From UBA10649 sp963749905 (GTDB lineage Bacteria > Actinomycetota > Actinomycetes > S36-B12), in NCBI GenBank assembly GCA_963749905.1, contig CAVVOF010000006.1, positions 496,001 through 560,000 of the forward strand: a stretch of 64,000 bases of DNA. Direction: 5' to 3'. Positions 39,998-49,725 of the stretch are shown here, piece by piece. The first letter of the stretch is position 1. Each line of letters begins with the position of its first letter. Position numbers and translations under genes: made by a program. The notes under the pieces are model-generated. The model was not told the DNA's origin and ran no database searches. It was given only the letters and a program-made list of their open reading frames with translations.

Positions 39998-41380
39998 TCA
40001 GGATTCGCCGATGCGGGCGGCCCGCTCCACCTCGGTGCGCCGCAGGAACGTCTCCAGCCGCTCCGCCACCTCCGCGGACGTGGGCAGGTCGAACGCCGCC
40101 GTCGTCACCGCGCCGAGGTCGGCCCGGTAGTCGTGCCCCCGGCTCTCGAACAGGCCCGGCTTGACGTTCGTCGCGAACATCGTGTCGACCAGCGCCTGGG
40201 CGTACGTGATGCCGGGCTTCCACGTCATCTCCGCCGGCACGTTGCGCCCGCGCGCACCGTCCTCCGGCAGCCAGGCCGGCCGGTGCAGCAGCAGGTCGCG
40301 GCGGAACCGCACCACCGGGTCACCGTCATGCTCGAGGAACCACACCCGCGGCCGGGGGCTCGGCACCGGATCGGGCAGCAGCTCGGGACGGTCCACCGTG
40401 TACGACTCCCCCGCGCACAGCGCGTGGAACGTGTCCGACCGCTCGCCACCGGGCGTGCCGACGTACAGTGCCGCAGCCACGCCGTAGTGGTCGAGATCGA
40501 TCGGGCCGGCCGGGATCGCGCCCTGCTGGACCTCCGCGCCGAGGCTCTCGCCGTAGAGCAGCACGCGCGGCCGGTGCTCGCGGCCCTGCAGTTCCTCGCG
40601 GATGGCGTCGAGCAGCAGCCGCTGCGTGAACGTCGCCACCCCGACCTTCGACAGGGACAGGAACGACGGCAGCAGTCCGTAGCCCACCGCCACCGCCGCG
40701 CTGTCGCCGCGCGTCAGCACCTCGACGATGTCCACGGGGAACGAGTTGGCGTAGCCGGAGCCCGCGGGCGCCTGGATGAGCAGGTTGGCCCGGTCGAATG
40801 CCCCGGTCCGCCGCAGCTCGGCCATGGCCAGGCCCACGCGCTGCTCCACCGTGCTGGCGGCGTCCACCCCGACGAACACGCGCACCGGACTGGCGACGGG
40901 GTCCTGCCCGGTGACCTCGCGGACCCCCTCGGGCGTGGTGACGGACCCGACGAAGCGCGCGCCCTCGCGGCCGAGCTCCGTCACGGACACCACGGACCCC
41001 GGCCCACCGCTCACGCCCGGATCCGTCGACGGCGCCGCGAAGCCCTCGTCCAGCCCCCGGCCCGCCTCGGCGAGCTGGCCGACGAGCCGACGTCCGGCGA
41101 CCGTGCCGGCCACGGCGAGGCCTCCGATCACGGCCGCGCCCACGAATACCGGCGTGGCCGTCGTGACGGGGCCCGGGCCCCGGCCGCTCAGCGCCCGCAG
41201 CGTCGAGACGGTGAACCCGGCCTTCAGCCCGGCCGCCGTCCCGACGAGTCCGCCGAGCACGAACGGGAACGCGGTCCGGACCTTCTCCGGCCACGGTACG
41301 AGCGAGGGTCCGCGCGAGGCCGCGGCGACGACGCCGCCGACGGCCAGTCCGCAGGCAGTGCCGACCGCGGCCGCCTTCAT
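39998..41380 (-). CDS. alpha/beta-hydrolase family membrane protein (Abhydrolase_9 type)
   Basis: This 460-residue protein has three or more N-terminal helices (to about residue 100) and then an alpha/beta-hydrolase-like domain. The nucleophile elbow reads LLYGESLGAEVQ, and aspartate- and histidine-containing regions (LEHDGDPVVRFRRD, later ESRGHDYRAD) complete a likely triad. This pattern matches PF10081-like actinobacterial proteins, whose substrates are not established. ATG 41380 directly follows the ndk stop by 2 nt. A lipid or ester substrate is only a guess. Confidence 0.75.
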   Translation of the reverse strand: MKAAAVGTACGLAVGGVVAAASRGPSLVPWPEKVRTAFPFVLGGLVGTAAGLKAGFTVSTLRALSGRGPGPVTTATPVFVGAAVIGGLAVAGTVAGRRLVGQLAEAGRGLDEGFAAPSTDPGVSGGPGSVVSVTELGREGARFVGSVTTPEGVREVTGQDPVASPVRVFVGVDAASTVEQRVGLAMAELRRTGAFDRANLLIQAPAGSGYANSFPVDIVEVLTRGDSAAVAVGYGLLPSFLSLSKVGVATFTQRLLLDAIREELQGREHRPRVLLYGESLGAEVQQGAIPAGPIDLDHYGVAAALYVGTPGGERSDTFHALCAGESYTVDRPELLPDPVPSPRPRVWFLEHDGDPVVRFRRDLLLHRPAWLPEDGARGRNVPAEMTWKPGITYAQALVDTMFATNVKPGLFESRGHDYRADLGAVTTAAFDLPTSAEVAERLETFLRRTEVERAARIGES

Positions 41381-41382
41381 GG

Positions 41383-41793
41383 CTAGGCCAGGCCCGGGAA
41401 GAACAGCGCCACCTCGCGGGCCGCCGACTCCGGGGAGTCGGACCCGTGGGTCACGTTGTTCTGCATCTCGGTGGCGAGGTCGCCGCGGATGGTGCCCATG
41501 TCGGCGTTGACCGGGTTGGTGGCCCCCATCATGCTGCGCCACTGGACGATCGCGTCGGGACCCTCGATCACGGCCGCAACCAGAGGACCACCGGTGATGA
41601 ACTCGACCAGGTCGGCGAAGAACGGCTTGTCCTTGTGCTCGCCGTAGTGCGCCTCCGCGACCTCGCGGGTCAGCGTGCGCAGCTCCATGGCGACGATCGC
41701 GAAGCCCTTGCGCTCGATGCGGCCGATCACCTCGCCGACGAGGCCACGGGCCACGCCGTCGGGCTTGATGAGGACGAGGGTGCGCTCGGACAA
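41383..41793 (-). CDS. ndk: nucleoside diphosphate kinase
   Basis: This 136-residue enzyme equalises nucleoside triphosphate pools. It has KPDGVARGLVGEVIGRIERKG, and the phosphorylated His116 lies in NVTHGSDS. TTG 41793 gives the normal SERTLVLIKPDG start, exact family length and a 5-6 nt spacing from AAGGAG. A GTG or ATG further upstream would add a non-conserved tail. Its stop is 2 nt before the lipase-like gene start. Confidence 0.95.
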   Translation of the reverse strand: MSERTLVLIKPDGVARGLVGEVIGRIERKGFAIVAMELRTLTREVAEAHYGEHKDKPFFADLVEFITGGPLVAAVIEGPDAIVQWRSMMGATNPVNADMGTIRGDLATEMQNNVTHGSDSPESAAREVALFFPGLA

Positions 41794-41856
41794 CGGGACT
41801 CCTTGGCGAAGGTCAGGCATCGCGATGACACCTCGCGGTGGCGATGCGCCGTCATC

Positions 41857-42240
41857 CTAATCCGCGTCCGTCGCGGGCTCGCCCGGCTCCCCGGCCTGCG
41901 CCGCCTCCCGAGCGCTGGCCTCGGCCTTCTGCGCGTCCACTCGGGAGCCGTTCTGGATCGCCCACCACCACAGCACGACGAAGATGCCGCCGACGACCAG
42001 CATGGTCCAGCCGACGACCAGCGCGCTGGCGAGGACGAGCAGCTGCAGGATCCAGCCCAGGGTGAGCCCCCAACGGAACCTCAGCGTCGCCGGTGCCAGC
42101 GCGAGCAGCGCCATCAGGATCAGTCCGAGCGTCCATGCGAGCGCGGTGTTGGCCACCGAGCCGCCGGACGTGGCCAGGGACGTCGCCAGCAGCACGACGA
42201 GCGCCTCCATGACCAGGACGGACGAGCACAGCACCCTCAT
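41857..42240 (-). CDS. DUF4233 membrane protein
   Basis: This 127-residue protein has four predicted helices (for example TALAWTLGLILMALLALAP and LVVGWTMLVVGGIFVVLWWW) and an acidic Ala/Glu tail. A small membrane gene of this type regularly follows folC in actinobacteria and is classed as DUF4233. The function is unknown. ATG 42240 overlaps the folC stop (ATGA), so it is translated with folC. Confidence 0.82.
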   Translation of the reverse strand: MRVLCSSVLVMEALVVLLATSLATSGGSVANTALAWTLGLILMALLALAPATLRFRWGLTLGWILQLLVLASALVVGWTMLVVGGIFVVLWWWAIQNGSRVDAQKAEASAREAAQAGEPGEPATDAD

Positions 42241-43583
42241 GCGGCACCGCCGCCGAGCGCACGTCGCGCATCCCCGACGAGCACGACCGAACCGGTCACC
42301 AGCACGCCCGAGCCCCCGAACTCCCCACTCTCCTCCGCCAGCTCCAGGGCGCGCGACAGCGCGTCGCCGAGGTCCGGCTCGATGAACACCCGGTCGTCAC
42401 CGAACACCTCCCGCGCCAGTTCGGCAAGGTCATCGACCGGCAGGGCCCGCGGGGACGACGGCTCGGTGATGACGACCCGGTCGATGCTCGGCTCGAGCGC
42501 CTCGAGGATCCCCAGGGCGTCCTTGCCGGCCAGCACGCCTACCACCCCGACGAGCGAGGAGAAGTCGAACGAGTCGGCGAGGGCAGCGGACAGGGCCCGG
42601 GCGCCGTGCGGGTTGTGCGCCGCGTCCACGAGCACCGTCGGGCCACGGCGCAGCACCTCCAGCCGGCCCGGCGACGATGCGGTGGCGAATCCCTCCCGCA
42701 CCAGGTCGGCGTCGAGCGGCCCGACGCCGCGGAGGAAGGCCTCCACGGCGGCCAGGGCCACGGCCGCGTTGTGCGCCTGGTGCTCCCCGAACATCGGCAG
42801 GAACACCTCGTCGTACTGGGCGCCCAGGCCCTTGATCGCCAGCACCTGCCCGCCGACGGCCACCCCACGTGCGGCCACCCCGAAGTCCAGGCCCTCGCGC
42901 GCGACTGACGCGTCCACCTCGACGGCGCGCTCCAGCAGCACCTCGGCCACGTCGACGTCCTGCTGCGCGAGCACGGCGACCGCGCCCGGCTTGATGATGC
43001 CCGCCTTCTCGCGCGCGATGTCGAGGATGGAGTCGCCCAGATACTCCCGATGGTCCACTCCGACGGGCGTCACGACGGCCACGGAGCCGTCGGCCACGTT
43101 GGTCGAGTCCCAGCCGCCGCCCAGGCCGACCTCGACGATCGCGACGTCGACCGGGGCATCCGCGAACGCCGCGAACGCCAGCGCCGTCAGGATCTCGAAG
43201 TACGACAGCGGCACGCCACCTGCGGCCTCGGAGTCCGCGTCGACGATCGCCACGAACGGGGCGATCTCCTCCCACGTGGCCATCAGCCGATCCGCGTCGA
43301 TGGGCGTCCCGTCGAAGCAGATGCGCTCGCGGGCGTCGATCAGGTGGGGCGAGGTGAACAGGCCGGTGCGCAGGCCGAAGGCGCGCAGTAGGGACTCGAT
43401 CATGCGAGCCGTCGAGCTCTTGCCGTTCGTGCCCGTGACGTGGATGACGGGGTACGTCCGCTGTGGCGCCCCGAGCAGGTCGGTCAGCGCGGCGATGCGC
43501 GCGAGCGTCGGCTCGATGACGTTCTCCGGCCACCGCGTCTCGAGCTCGGCGAACAGCTGGGTCACGCGGGGGTCGGCCTGCAC
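42237..43583 (-). CDS. folC: folylpolyglutamate synthase / dihydrofolate synthase
   Basis: This 448-residue Mur-ligase-like enzyme adds glutamate to folates. It has the P-loop VTGTNGKSSTARM, TSPHLIDARERI, VEVGLGGGWDSTN and the C-terminal VDAAHNPHGARAL. GTG 43583 is preceded by a -10 box 7 nt upstream and no ribosome site, so it is likely leaderless. It diverges from the PAS-GGDEF-EAL gene and overlaps the DUF4233 gene. Confidence 0.92.
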   Translation of the reverse strand: MQADPRVTQLFAELETRWPENVIEPTLARIAALTDLLGAPQRTYPVIHVTGTNGKSSTARMIESLLRAFGLRTGLFTSPHLIDARERICFDGTPIDADRLMATWEEIAPFVAIVDADSEAAGGVPLSYFEILTALAFAAFADAPVDVAIVEVGLGGGWDSTNVADGSVAVVTPVGVDHREYLGDSILDIAREKAGIIKPGAVAVLAQQDVDVAEVLLERAVEVDASVAREGLDFGVAARGVAVGGQVLAIKGLGAQYDEVFLPMFGEHQAHNAAVALAAVEAFLRGVGPLDADLVREGFATASSPGRLEVLRRGPTVLVDAAHNPHGARALSAALADSFDFSSLVGVVGVLAGKDALGILEALEPSIDRVVITEPSSPRALPVDDLAELAREVFGDDRVFIEPDLGDALSRALELAEESGEFGGSGVLVTGSVVLVGDARRALGGGAA

Positions 43584-43590
43584 ATCGGCG

Positions 43591-43596
43591 AGTGTA
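43591..43596 (-). promoter_or_regulatory. -10 element for leaderless folC transcript
   Basis: On the minus strand TACACT ends 7 nt before GTG 43583 (spacer CGCCGAT), and no ribosome site is present. It is a clear leaderless arrangement. Confidence 0.5.
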
Positions 43597-43696
43597 GGGC
43601 CGGGATTCGCGCCATACTTGTCGCCGGAGGGGGATCCGTTCCGGCCACCAGGTCGGGAGGGCCGATCGGGGAAGGCCGATCGGCGAGGGGGAATTC

Positions 43697-46649
43697 ATGT
43701 CGACAGGCGCGGACGAGCTGTCCTCGGCAGCATCGTGGCAGGGCTACCGGCTGCTCGCCGACAACGCCATCGACGTCGTGCTCGAGGCGGACCTCACCAC
43801 TCGGATTCGCTGGATCTCACCCTCGGTCGGGGAGGTGCTCGGCTGGGCGCCCGACGAGGTGGTCGGCGCTGATCGGCGCGGACTCGTCCACCCCGACGAT
43901 CTTCCGGAGATCGGCGAACTCGTGTCTGGCCCTGAACCGGGATGCGGCTCGCGTCACCAGTCGCCGGGTCCGCCTGCGCCAGTCCGGCGGCGGCTACAAG
44001 CCGCTGCAGCTCCGCGGCCGGCCTGCCATCGACGAAGCGGGCGCGGTGGTGGGACACATCATCACCATGCAGGACACCAGCGAGCGCGACGACGCCCTGC
44101 GCGCGCTGTCCGTCCTCAGCGAGGGCAACCGCGTACTGGCCCGGTCCGACGTCGAGGATCAGCTGCTGCAGCGGATGTGCGAGGTCATCGTGACGACCGG
44201 CCAGTATCCGCTCGCCTGGTATGGCCAGCGCGTGCACGATGCGGCGCACAGCGTGGCCAAGCTCGCGGTGGCGGGTCCATCAGCCAGCTATGTCGACGAG
44301 GTCGAGACCTCCTGGGGCGAAGGACCGCGCGGCACCGGGCCCACGGGCACCGCCCTGCGCACGGGAACCACGCAGGTTCGCGGCGACTACCCGGCGGATG
44401 GCTCCGCCTGGTGGGGTGACGCGGCGCGAGAAGCGGGACTGCGGAGTTCGATATCACTTCCCGTGACGGTCGACGGCGAGATCGACGGTGTGCTCGTCGT
44501 CGCGGCGTCGGATCCGCACACCTTCGACGGCAGGGCCACTGAACTGCTCGAGACCCTGGCATCGGATGTGGGCCTGGGTCTGCACCGGCTGCGCAGCCTG
44601 CGCGCGCTCGAGGAGGCCACCCGCGAGTTGGAGACCCAGAATGCTCGACTGCGCGGGGTGTTCGACAGCCAGTTCGACCCGTTCGTCCTGCTGGAGGCCG
44701 TCCGCGACGACGCCGGCCACGTAATCGCGCTCCGCTACGCGGCCGCGAGCGATGCAGCGCTGGACTATCACGGGCTGACCCGTGACCAGCTGGTCGGCCA
44801 CCTGCTGGCGGACATCCTGCCCGGGCTGGTGGCCGACGGCACCCACGCGGCTTACCTCGAGGTTGTCGCGACCGGCGTGCCGCTCGTGCTGGATGACTTT
44901 CCCTACGCCGACGACCGCTCGGGGATCACCCACCGCTTCGACGTTCGCGCGGTCAAGGCGGGAGACGGGGTGGCTGTCACCTTCCGCGATGTGTCGGCGC
45001 GGCATGACGCTGCGGCAGCCCTGGCTGCGAGCGAGGAGCGGTACCGGATCCTGGCCGAGCACGCGTCCGACGTCGTGTGGCAGTCCGAGCCTGGCTCGGG
45101 GATCGTCTGGTCGTCTGAGTCCGTCACCCCCGTGCTGGGCTGGGCCCCACAGGAGATCGTCGGGCTGGAGATGGAGTTGATCCACCCAGACGACCAGCAG
45201 GAGGTCCTCAGCAACCTGGCCGGCCTGGTCAACGGCCTGACGGCCGAAGGCGAGGCGCGCGTGGCCTGCAAGGACGGCACGTGGAAGTGGGTCGCCTACA
45301 CCGCCAGTCGAGCCACGATCGGCGACCGAGTCGTGGACATCTCGAGCCTGCACGACATCGACGCCGAGGTGCGTGCCCGCAGCGCACTGGACTTCGCGTT
45401 GGGCCACGATCCGCTGACCGGCATGGCCGCCCGGCCGGCCATGCTCCAGCGCATCGGCCAGCTTCTGGGCGCCCAGCGCGGCGCCCGCCTCACCGCAGTC
45501 CTGTGCGTCGGGGTGGACCGGCTGGCCGCCGTCAACGAGGCCTACTCGCACGCGGCCGGCGATCTGGTGCTCACCGCCCTCGCCACGCGGATCGCCGAGA
45601 CCACGGGCACGCCGGATCTCATTGGGCGCGGCACCGGGGTCGAGTTCATCGTCGCCCAACCGGATCTGGTCAGCGGCGATGAGGCGGCCGTGCTGTCCGA
45701 GCGCCTGCTGGAAGCCGCCAAGGTGCCGATCCCGTTCGGCGACTCCGTGATCGAACCGACGCTGAGCATCGGCATCGCCGTGGGCAACCGGACATCCGAC
45801 CGGGAGCAACTGGCGCGCGATGCGAGTGCGGCGATGCGACAGGCCAAGGCCGAGGGCCGGGACCGGTTCGTCTTCGCGGACGCATCCATGGCTGCGCAGG
45901 CGCGGCATCGGCTCGACGTCGAGCACCGGCTTCGGGCGGCACTCGAGGACGACCGCTTCGTCGCCCACTTCCAGCCCCTCGTCGACCTGGCCAGCGGGTC
46001 ACTCACCGGCTACGAGGCGCTCGTCCGCGTGCAGCGTGAGGACGGCAGCATCGCGCCACCCGCCCACTTCATTCCCATCGCAGAGCTCAGCCCGATCATC
46101 GCCGACATCGACGTGGTCATGCTGCGCCACGGCCTGGCGGCGCTGAGCCGGCTGCCGGAACCACTGACCGTCGCGGTGAACCTGTCGACCGTGACTCTCA
46201 GCCGCCCCGGCTACCCGAACCTGATCGAGCAGCTGATCCGCGAGACGGATGTGCGGGCCGCACGTCTCCACCTCGAGGTCACCGAGACCGCCCTGCTCGG
46301 CGACAGCATGCTGGTGGTCGAGTCGATGGAGTCGATCGCCGAGTTGGGCCCCCGCTGGTACGTGGACGACTTCGGCACCGGCTACTCCTCCATCAGCCAC
46401 CTCCGGGATCTTCCGATCGCGGGCCTGAAGCTCGACGTCTCGTTCTCCGCAGGGGTCCGTCAGGGCGAGGCAACGAGCCTCCGACTGGCCCAGGCGCTTG
46501 CCGGCCTCGCGGGTGGCCTCGGTCTCGACACCGTCGCCGAGGGCGTCGAGACGGAGGAGGAGGCCGCCCTGCTCACGGCCCAGGGCTGGCGGCACGGGCA
46601 GGGCTGGCTGTACGGCCACCCGGCGCCCCTCCCTCCCCGTCTGTCTTGA
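43697..46649 (+). CDS. PAS-GAF-PAS-GGDEF-EAL cyclic-di-GMP protein (frame-disrupted near 43928)
   Basis: ATG 43697 follows GAGGGGG and starts a PAS domain (residues 10-78) that breaks at about 43928. The protein then continues one frame over from LNRDAARVTSRRVRL, and total length is 3n+1, so one extra G in TCTGGCC is implied. Corrected length is about 983 residues: PAS, GAF (about 140-310), PAS-like (320-450), PAS (455-570), GGDEF and EAL. The GGDEF site reads GTGVEF, so cyclase activity is probably lost. The EAL domain keeps YEALVR, VNLS, EVTET, DDFGTGYSS and LKLD, so it is a likely phosphodiesterase. The last codons and stop come from a palindromic repeat. Confidence 0.8.
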
Positions 46650-46704
46650 GGTTGGTGGTCGCGAAACGGCCGTTTCGCGACCACCAACCTCAAGATCGAC
46701 GGGG
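46635..46704. repeat. palindromic repeat family A, copy 5
   Basis: A 70 bp inverted repeat with centre GCGAAACGG-CCGTTTCGC and two or three mismatches in the outer arm. The stop of the EAL gene (TGA 46647-46649) is inside the left arm. The right arm ends 25 nt before the valS start, so the element separates the two genes. Confidence 0.92.
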
Positions 46705-46716
46705 AAGGCGCACTCA

Positions 46717-46722
46717 TAGACT
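46717..46722 (+). promoter_or_regulatory. -10 element for leaderless valS transcript
   Basis: TAGACT lies 7 nt before ATG 46730, with no ribosome site between. The -35 region would fall in the right arm of palindrome copy 5. Confidence 0.5.
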
Positions 46723-46729
46723 GCGCGAC

Positions 46730-49288
46730 ATGAGCACCTCCTCCCTGCCCGACAAGCCCACCCTCGACGGCATCGAGACCAAGTGGGCCGAGGTATGGGA
46801 GCAGCAGGGCACCTACCGCTTCGATCGCACCAAGTCCCGCGCGGAGATCTACTCGATCGACACTCCCCCGCCCACCGTCAGCGGCTCCCTGCACGTCGGC
46901 CACGTCTTCTCCTACACGCACACCGACTGCATCGCCCGGTACAAGCGGATGCGCGGCTTCGAGGTCTTCTACCCGATGGGCTGGGACGACAACGGCCTGC
47001 CCACCGAGCGCCGCGTCCAGAACTACTACGGCGTGCGCTGCGACCCGAGCCTGCCGTACGACCCGACGTTCGAGCCGCCCGAGCAGCCCGACGCCAAGCA
47101 CCAGATCCCGATCGGCCGCAAGAACTTCGTCGAGCTCTGCGAGCGGCTGACCGCCGAGGACGAGGTCGTGTTCGAGGAGCTGTGGCGGCGGATGGGCCTG
47201 TCCGTCGACTGGACCCAGACGTACCAGACCATCGACACCAACGCCCAGCGCGCGAGCCAGCTCGCCTTCCTGCGCAACCTCGCCCGCGGCGAGGCCTACC
47301 AGTCCGAGGCCCCCACCCTCTGGGACGTCACCTTCCGCACCGCCGTCGCCCAGGCCGAGCTCGAGGATCGCGAGCGCCCCGGCGCCTACCACCGCATCGG
47401 GTTCCCGACCTCTGCCGACCGCGACGTCGTGGTGCACATCGAGACGACGCGTCCCGAGCTGCTCGCCGCCTGCGTGGCCCTCGTCGCGCACCCCGACGAC
47501 GAGCGCTACCAGCCGCTCTTCGGCACCACCGTGATCACGCCCGCCTTCGGCGTCGAGGTCCCGGTCGTCGCCCACCACCTCGCCGATCCCGAGAAGGGCT
47601 CCGGCATCGCGATGATCTGCACCTTCGGCGACACCACCGACGTGACGTGGTGGCGCGAGCTGCAGCTGCCCACCCGCCCGATCATCGGCTGGGACGGCCG
47701 CCTCACCGGCGACGTCCCCGAGTGGATCTCCGACGAGCAGGGCATCGCGCACTACCAGCAGATCGCCGGCTCGACCAGCCACACCGCGAAGGAGCGAATG
47801 GTCGAGATCCTGCGCGAGACCGGCCTGCTCGAGGGCGAGCCCAAGCCGATCACCCACCCGGTCAAGTTCTTCGAGAAGGGCGAGAAGCCGCTCGAGATCG
47901 TCACGACGCGGCAGTGGTACATCACCAACGGCGGACGCGAGCCCGGCCTGCGCCAGGAGCTCGTCGAGCGCGGCCGTGAGCTGAACTGGCATCCCCCGCA
48001 CATGCAGGTGCGCTACGAGAACTGGGTCGAGGGCCTGAACGGCGACTGGCTCATCTCGCGACAGCGCTTCTTCGGCGTGCCGCTGCCGCTGTGGTACCCG
48101 CTCGACGACGACGCCAACCCGGTCTACGACTCGCCGATCATCCCGGCCGAGGACACCCTGCCGATCGACCCGAGCAGCGACGCGCCCCCCGGATACACCG
48201 AGGACCAGCGCGGTGCGGCAGGCGGATTCATGGGCGACCCCGACGTCATGGACACCTGGGCGACGTCCTCGCTGAGCCCGCAGATCGCCGGCGGCTGGGA
48301 GCGCGACCCCGACCTGTGGGCGCGCGTCTTCCCGATGGACCTGCGTCCGCAGGCGCACGAGATCATCCGCACCTGGCTGTTCTCCAGCGTCGTCCGGGCG
48401 CATCTCGAGGAGGGCTGCCTGCCCTGGACGGACGCCGCCATCTCGGGCTGGATCCTCGACCCCGACCGCAAGAAGATGGCGAAGTCCAAGGGCAACGTCG
48501 TCACGCCGATGGCGCTGCTCGACGAGTACTCGTCCGACGCGCTGCGCTACTGGGCCGCGTCCGGCCGGCCGGGCACGGACACCGCCTTCGACGTCGGCCA
48601 GATGAAGATCGGCCGACGCCTGGCGATCAAGCTCCTCAACGCCAGCAAGTTCGCGCTCAACCTGGAGGCGCGCGAGGACGACACCGCGATCACCGACCCG
48701 CTCGATCGCGCCCTGCTGGCGAGGCTGGCCGACGTGGTCGCCCAGTGCACGGCCGCTTTCGAGGACTACAACTACACGCGCGCCCTCGAGCTGGCCGAGA
48801 CGTTCTTCTGGAACTTCACCGACGACTACGTCGAGCTGGTCAAGGACCGCGCCTACGGCGGCCAGGGTGACGCCGCGGCCGCGTCGGTCAAGGCGACCCT
48901 CGCCTCCGCGCTGAGCGTGCAGCTCCGCCTGTTCGCACCCTTCCTGCCGTTCACGACCGAGGAGGTCTGGTCCTGGTGGCAGGAGGGCTCGATCCACCGG
49001 CACTCCTGGCCGGACGCGGCCGCGGTGGCGGCCCTCGCCGGCGACGGCGACGCGCTCCTGCTCGACGACGTCGCGGCCGTGCTCACCGCCGTCCGCAAGG
49101 CGAAGTCGGAGGCACAGGCGTCCATGCGCGCCGAGGTCGCCAGCGCCACGATCACCGCACCGGCGGACCAGGCGGCCCGGCTGCGCTTCGCCGCCGACGA
49201 CCTGCGGGCCGCTGGCCGGATCGCGACCCTGGGCATCGTCGACGGCGAGGGGCCGGTCCGCGTGGACGCCGTGCTGGCCGAGGCCTAA
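46730..49288 (+). CDS. valS: valyl-tRNA synthetase
   Basis: This 852-residue class I enzyme charges tRNA-Val. It has HVGH at residues 55-58 (SGSLHVGHVFSYTHTD), a CP1 editing domain with ETTRPELLAACVALVAHP, and KKMAKSKGN as the KMSKS site. The anticodon-binding helices are complete and the final part has a short coiled region. ATG 46730 is supported by the leaderless -10 box; the frame is open upstream only through the palindromic repeat. It lacks the long C-terminal coiled coil of some ValS, fitting the form with MAKS instead of MSKS. Confidence 0.94.
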   Translation: MSTSSLPDKPTLDGIETKWAEVWEQQGTYRFDRTKSRAEIYSIDTPPPTVSGSLHVGHVFSYTHTDCIARYKRMRGFEVFYPMGWDDNGLPTERRVQNYYGVRCDPSLPYDPTFEPPEQPDAKHQIPIGRKNFVELCERLTAEDEVVFEELWRRMGLSVDWTQTYQTIDTNAQRASQLAFLRNLARGEAYQSEAPTLWDVTFRTAVAQAELEDRERPGAYHRIGFPTSADRDVVVHIETTRPELLAACVALVAHPDDERYQPLFGTTVITPAFGVEVPVVAHHLADPEKGSGIAMICTFGDTTDVTWWRELQLPTRPIIGWDGRLTGDVPEWISDEQGIAHYQQIAGSTSHTAKERMVEILRETGLLEGEPKPITHPVKFFEKGEKPLEIVTTRQWYITNGGREPGLRQELVERGRELNWHPPHMQVRYENWVEGLNGDWLISRQRFFGVPLPLWYPLDDDANPVYDSPIIPAEDTLPIDPSSDAPPGYTEDQRGAAGGFMGDPDVMDTWATSSLSPQIAGGWERDPDLWARVFPMDLRPQAHEIIRTWLFSSVVRAHLEEGCLPWTDAAISGWILDPDRKKMAKSKGNVVTPMALLDEYSSDALRYWAASGRPGTDTAFDVGQMKIGRRLAIKLLNASKFALNLEAREDDTAITDPLDRALLARLADVVAQCTAAFEDYNYTRALELAETFFWNFTDDYVELVKDRAYGGQGDAAAASVKATLASALSVQLRLFAPFLPFTTEEVWSWWQEGSIHRHSWPDAAAVAALAGDGDALLLDDVAAVLTAVRKAKSEAQASMRAEVASATITAPADQAARLRFAADDLRAAGRIATLGIVDGEGPVRVDAVLAEA

Positions 49289-49299
49289 CCCGTCGCGCC

Positions 49300-49725
49300 A
49301 TGGCCGAGACGCTTCTCGTCCTCACCATCCTCCTGCTGATGGCCCTCACCGGGCTCATCGCGTGGAGCCGCTACCGCCAGCACAAGCGACGGGCCGACGC
49401 CCGCTCGCGCGCTGCCCTGAACCGGCTGCTGGCCGAGGCCGACGAGATCGAGCAGCGCGCCCGTCGCGGCGACAACCCTGACGAGTACGTCCCACCGTCC
49501 CCACCCCGTCGAACGTGGCGCTCAGGCGGTGACACGCCGTCCGGACCGCCGGGCTCCACGCTCGACGGGCCGATGGCTCAGTCGTCGAGGTTGCCCAGCT
49601 CCCTCAGCAGCCCCATCTGGATGGCCGTGCCCGGCTTGGGTGCCGCGGGCCGGGGCGGTTCAGCCGCCGGCTCCTCCTCGGGCTCCTCGTCCGGCTCCGA
49701 CGTCCCGGACATCTCCGGTGCGTAG
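49300..49725 (+). CDS. small single-pass membrane protein
   Basis: ATG 49300 lies 11 nt after valS. The first 85 residues look genuine: one membrane helix (residues 4-23, LLVLTILLLMALTGLIAW) then a basic and coiled segment (RRADARSRAALNRLLAEADEIEQRARRG). The rest (to residue 141) is Ser/Gly/Pro-rich and is antisense to the last 148 nt of the next, convergent gene. Overlap of that size is rare, so the true end may be earlier and hidden by a base error. The function is unknown. Confidence 0.5.
   Translation: MAETLLVLTILLLMALTGLIAWSRYRQHKRRADARSRAALNRLLAEADEIEQRARRGDNPDEYVPPSPPRRTWRSGGDTPSGPPGSTLDGPMAQSSRLPSSLSSPIWMAVPGLGAAGRGGSAAGSSSGSSSGSDVPDISGA

Noticed and set aside
5365..46704. Family A palindromes as classical insertion sequences
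   Set aside because: They are 70-76 bp with no coding capacity, and no transposase or target-site duplications are visible.
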